Positions 6,366 through 7,738 of a stretch of 7,738 nucleotides of DNA are shown here, piece after piece (the stretch's first letter is position 1; each line of letters starts with the position of its first letter). The DNA is from CAIXQW01 sp046049675 (GTDB lineage Bacteria > Bacteroidota > Bacteroidia > Chitinophagales > Chitinophagaceae), in contig JBJORA010000058.1 of NCBI GenBank assembly GCA_046049675.1, forward strand, positions 1-7,738, given 5' to 3'. The position numbers and the translations under genes were made by a program. The notes below the pieces were generated by a model. It was not told the origin of the DNA. It saw only the letters and a program-made list of their open reading frames with translations, and searched no databases.

Positions 6366-6964
6366 GCTACCTTCAACCTATTTTGAATGCTTCTGCCTAG
6401 CGTAAGCTCGTCGGTATATTCTAGTTCTGCGCCAAAAGCTACACCACGACTAATTGTACTTACAAGCACATCCTTACGAGCAATATTTTTTTGGATATAG
6501 TATGCCGTAGTTTCTCCTTGAATATTAGCACTTAGCGCTAGTATCACTTCCTTGACATTAGTATTATTGATACGCCCAAACAAACTTTCTAAATGCAAGT
6601 GCTCTGGCGATACACCATCAAGCGGACTAATCAAACCATCTAGCACATGGTATACGCCATTAAACTGCTGGGTACTTTCTACAGCAAGCAAATCGCGTAT
6701 GCTTTCTACTACACAAATGGTATGCGCTTGTCGAGTGGCACTTGTACAAATACTGCACTCTGCTTCATCGGCTACATTGTGGCAAGTTTTGCAGTAACGT
6801 ATTTGTGTACGCATATGCTCTACACGCTCTGTAAATTGAAGCACAGCCTCTTCATTTTGTTTAAGCAAATGCAATACATAACGCAAAGCGGTTTTGCGGC
6901 CAACACCGGGCAATTTTGCAAATTCTGCTACTGCATTTTCTATTAAACTACTCGGAAAGGTCAT
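6359..6964 (-). CDS. recR: Recombination mediator protein RecR
   Basis: This 201-aa protein is full length (E. coli RecR is also 201 aa). In order it has: a helix-hairpin-helix DNA-binding motif, LPGVGRKTA at 18-26; a four-cysteine zinc finger C58-x2-C61 and C70-x2-C73; a Toprim domain from about 80, with ICVVES at 83-88 and SPLDGVSPEHL at 113-123; and the C-terminal ISRGVAFGAELEYTDELTL (171-189), typical of the family. With RecF/RecO it loads RecA on SSB-coated single-stranded DNA during gap repair and fork restart; recF and recO are not in this window. The ATG at 6964 follows a -7-like box by only a few bases, so the message may be nearly leaderless. Two small same-strand genes lie upstream (83-bp gap) and could also read through into it. 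Confidence 0.97.
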   Translation of the reverse strand: MTFPSSLIENAVAEFAKLPGVGRKTALRYVLHLLKQNEEAVLQFTERVEHMRTQIRYCKTCHNVADEAECSICTSATRQAHTICVVESIRDLLAVESTQQFNGVYHVLDGLISPLDGVSPEHLHLESLFGRINNTNVKEVILALSANIQGETTAYYIQKNIARKDVLVSTISRGVAFGAELEYTDELTLGRSIQNRLKVAQ

Positions 6965-6971
6965 GCCCGTA

Positions 6972-6979
6972 CAAAAGTA
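6972..6979 (-). promoter_or_regulatory. Candidate -7 box immediately before recR
   Basis: TACTTTTG on the minus strand matches TAnnTTTG exactly, and its last base is 7 bp before the recR ATG. With the usual 5-7-nt distance to the start point, transcription would begin within about 0-3 nt of the ATG. No clear TTTG -33 element is visible; the upstream stretch is only T-rich (TTTTAGTTTTTAG). Confidence 0.4.
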
Positions 6980-7047
6980 AGCGTACTAAAAACTAAAAGC
7001 AGGAAGAATATTTCCACAGCGCACAGAAACAGATGCGATGTAGATAA

Positions 7048-7254
7048 TTAGTTGAGCCAGTAAACAAATTCAAAAGGAGGTAAGTGTCGCGACTTAATTA
7101 AAGTGCTGCACTTAATTGAAGTACGAGAAATTGTATGGGTATGTAAATTGATGTATTCACGTGCACCTGTATGCGACATACGATTGGCAAACTCGCGAAT
7201 AAGCTTATGCATTTGCATCGCTTGATCATCTTTGTATTGCTTCGCTCTTCCCAT
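7048..7254 (-). CDS. Small hypothetical protein (68 aa)
   Basis: I do not recognise this protein. It is basic and soluble-looking, with an N-terminal helix-prone half (MGRAKQYKDDQAMQMHKLIR), an HTH sequence at 38-40 (INLHTHTISRTS) with one cysteine at C49, and an aromatic tail, LPPFEFVYWLN. The start at 7254 is preceded by AAAGGG 8 to 13 bases upstream on the minus strand, a plausible ribosome-binding site. It begins 19 bp after the 48-aa lipoprotein gene on the same strand, which supports both being real and co-transcribed. recR follows 83 bp downstream. The alternative is non-coding sequence; confidence is moderate because the gene is short. Confidence 0.55.
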   Translation of the reverse strand: MGRAKQYKDDQAMQMHKLIREFANRMSHTGAREYINLHTHTISRTSIKCSTLIKSRHLPPFEFVYWLN

Positions 7255-7273
7255 CTCTCTACCCTTTATAAAA

Positions 7274-7420
7274 TTACCGGTTCATTTTACTACCGCGCGG
7301 ATAAGGGCTCACTTTATGTAAGCTACCGCCACAGCCACATTTTTTGCCAGCGCAACTTTGCAATAGTACTGGCAAAGCCATCATCGCTAATAACACGTAA
7401 ACTATTAAACCCTTTTTCAT
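7274..7420 (-). CDS. Small cysteine-rich lipoprotein (48 aa)
   Basis: This short frame runs from ATG at 7420 to TAA at 7274-7276. It encodes MKKGLIVYVLLAMMALPVLL, then QSC-AGKKCGCGG and a basic tail SLHKVSPYPRGSKMNR. The first 20 residues form a classical signal peptide, and LQSC is a lipobox with C23 as the lipidated residue, so the mature protein would have only 26 residues. A KKCGCGG cluster (C28 and C30) follows. It is probably anchored in the outer or inner membrane; function unknown. It is the first of a tight same-strand pair with the 68-aa gene (19-bp gap) and diverges from the glycosyltransferase-like gene. The signal peptide and lipobox make chance occurrence unlikely. Confidence 0.65.
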   Translation of the reverse strand: MKKGLIVYVLLAMMALPVLLQSCAGKKCGCGGSLHKVSPYPRGSKMNR

Positions 7421-7432
7421 ACTTTAGCGATG

Positions 7433-7440
7433 TAAAGATA
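7433..7440 (-). promoter_or_regulatory. Weak -7-like box for the small lipoprotein gene
   Basis: TATCTTTA on the minus strand differs from TAnnTTTG only in its last base and ends 12 bp before the ATG at 7420. A TTTG lies upstream with a 16-bp spacer, shorter than usual. If real, the promoter overlaps the start region of the divergent glycosyltransferase gene. Confidence 0.22.
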
Positions 7441-7453
7441 CAAGAAAAATTAC

Positions 7454-7738
7454 TTGCAAAAACATGCAAAAATATTAGTTGCAGCACTAGATTGGGGCAT
7501 GGGTCACGCAAGTAGACTTGTGTTAGTAATCAAGCAATTACAAGCGCTAGGCGCAGAAATCGCCATCGCTTGTACACCTGAGCAAAAGACTTTTTTTGAG
7601 CAGGAAGTTCAAGTGCAGCTATACTTTAGCCTAGGCAGCTATAACATAAGCTATCCCAATAAGCAGCAAAACCTGGCTTGGCATATGGCAAAACAATTAC
7701 CGCACATTAGGCGTGCCATTAAGCAAGAACGTGCAGCA
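7454..7738 (+). CDS. Glycosyltransferase-like protein, N-terminal part (3' end outside window)
   Basis: The frame is open from the stop at 7433-7435 to the window end. From 7469 it encodes KILVAALDWGMGHASRLVLV, then a first beta-alpha unit followed by YFSLGSYNISYPNK. The glycine-rich loop after strand 1 (DWGMGHASR) and the later GSYNISYP match the start of Bacteroidota GT-B glycosyltransferases related to MurG/family 28 (typical: KILVAPLNWGLGHATR). Such enzymes transfer sugars from nucleotide donors; acceptor unknown. The start is uncertain. The only start codon in frame before the conserved block is TTG at 7454 (giving MQKHAKILVA). An ATG at 7464 is one frame off and hits TAG after four codons. 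One more A in the A-run at 7468-7472 would turn that ATG into MQKILVAALD, the expected N-terminus. Gene loss through frameshift, assembly error and a TTG start all remain possible. Confidence 0.75.
   Translation, partial: MQKHAKILVAALDWGMGHASRLVLVIKQLQALGAEIAIACTPEQKTFFEQEVQVQLYFSLGSYNISYPNKQQNLAWHMAKQLPHIRRAIKQERAA
7455..7474 (+). repeat. 10-bp tandem repeat at the glycosyltransferase start
   Basis: TGCAAAAACA (7455-7464) is followed directly by TGCAAAAATA (7465-7474), one mismatch in ten. Each copy carries a start-like MQK: TTG-CAA-AAA at 7454 and ATG-CAA-AAA at 7464, in different frames. A duplication or slippage event here could have changed the start. Confidence 0.6.

Noticed and set aside
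7075..7080. AGGAGG on the plus strand
   Set aside because: It lies inside the minus-strand 68-aa gene and corresponds to its LPPF codons. No plus-strand gene follows at the right distance.
7323..7511. 62-aa minus-strand open frame
   Set aside because: It overlaps the 48-aa lipoprotein gene in a different frame on the same strand and also covers the glycosyltransferase start. The lipobox frame is far more convincing.
7171..7515. 114-aa plus-strand open frame
   Set aside because: It is antisense to the small lipoprotein and 68-aa genes and overlaps the glycosyltransferase start in another frame. The protein has no signal peptide, motif or recognisable family.
1..7738. Mobile element, CRISPR array, toxin-antitoxin or phage genes
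   Set aside because: I saw no transposase-like protein, regular repeat-spacer pattern, terminal inverted repeats or tRNA attachment site. The recognisable genes are ordinary chromosomal ones.

Overview
The window looks like chromosomal DNA from a member of the Bacteroidota, perhaps a Chitinophagaceae-like lineage. The evidence is a C-terminal type IX secretion (T9SS) sorting domain, methionine synthase split into two genes, -7 promoter boxes of the TAnnTTTG type, a SusD/TonB-style carboxypeptidase-regulatory lipoprotein, little Shine-Dalgarno signal and fairly AT-rich DNA. No rRNA, tRNA, CRISPR array, transposase or phage gene was seen. Genus-level placement is a guess.

Layout. Positions 1-462 (+) hold the 3' end of a secreted T9SS cargo protein. 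Convergent to it is a two-gene minus-strand methionine synthase unit: a 337-aa homocysteine/zinc domain protein (3198-4211), then an 878-aa protein with the pterin, cobalamin and reactivation domains (484-3120). Together they cover the whole of classical MetH. The unit has a candidate promoter at 4362-4369 and a roughly 115-nt leader that can fold around a 12-bp bulged stem (4265-4320), which matches no riboswitch I recognise. Divergent from it is a DUF1761-like four-helix membrane protein (4478-4966, +). That gene meets, tail to tail with a 2-bp gap, a minus-strand lipoprotein (4969-5694). A 140-bp divergent region with an inverted repeat leads to a two-helix membrane protein of unknown function (5835-6350, +). 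This ends 8 bp from the end of recR (6359-6964, -). Upstream of recR on the same strand are two small genes: a 68-aa protein (7048-7254) and a 48-aa Cys-rich lipoprotein (7274-7420). Divergent from them, at the right edge, is a truncated glycosyltransferase-like gene (7454 onward, +) with an ambiguous start.

The genes do not form one pathway. The two metH genes work together in methionine regeneration, and the two small genes are probably co-transcribed, perhaps with recR. The rest is a mix of DNA-repair and envelope functions. I see no clear new defence, mobile or secretion system. The most interesting leads are the structured metH leader, the glycosyltransferase start region (possible one-base deletion or tandem repeat), and the small lipoprotein/68-aa gene pair.
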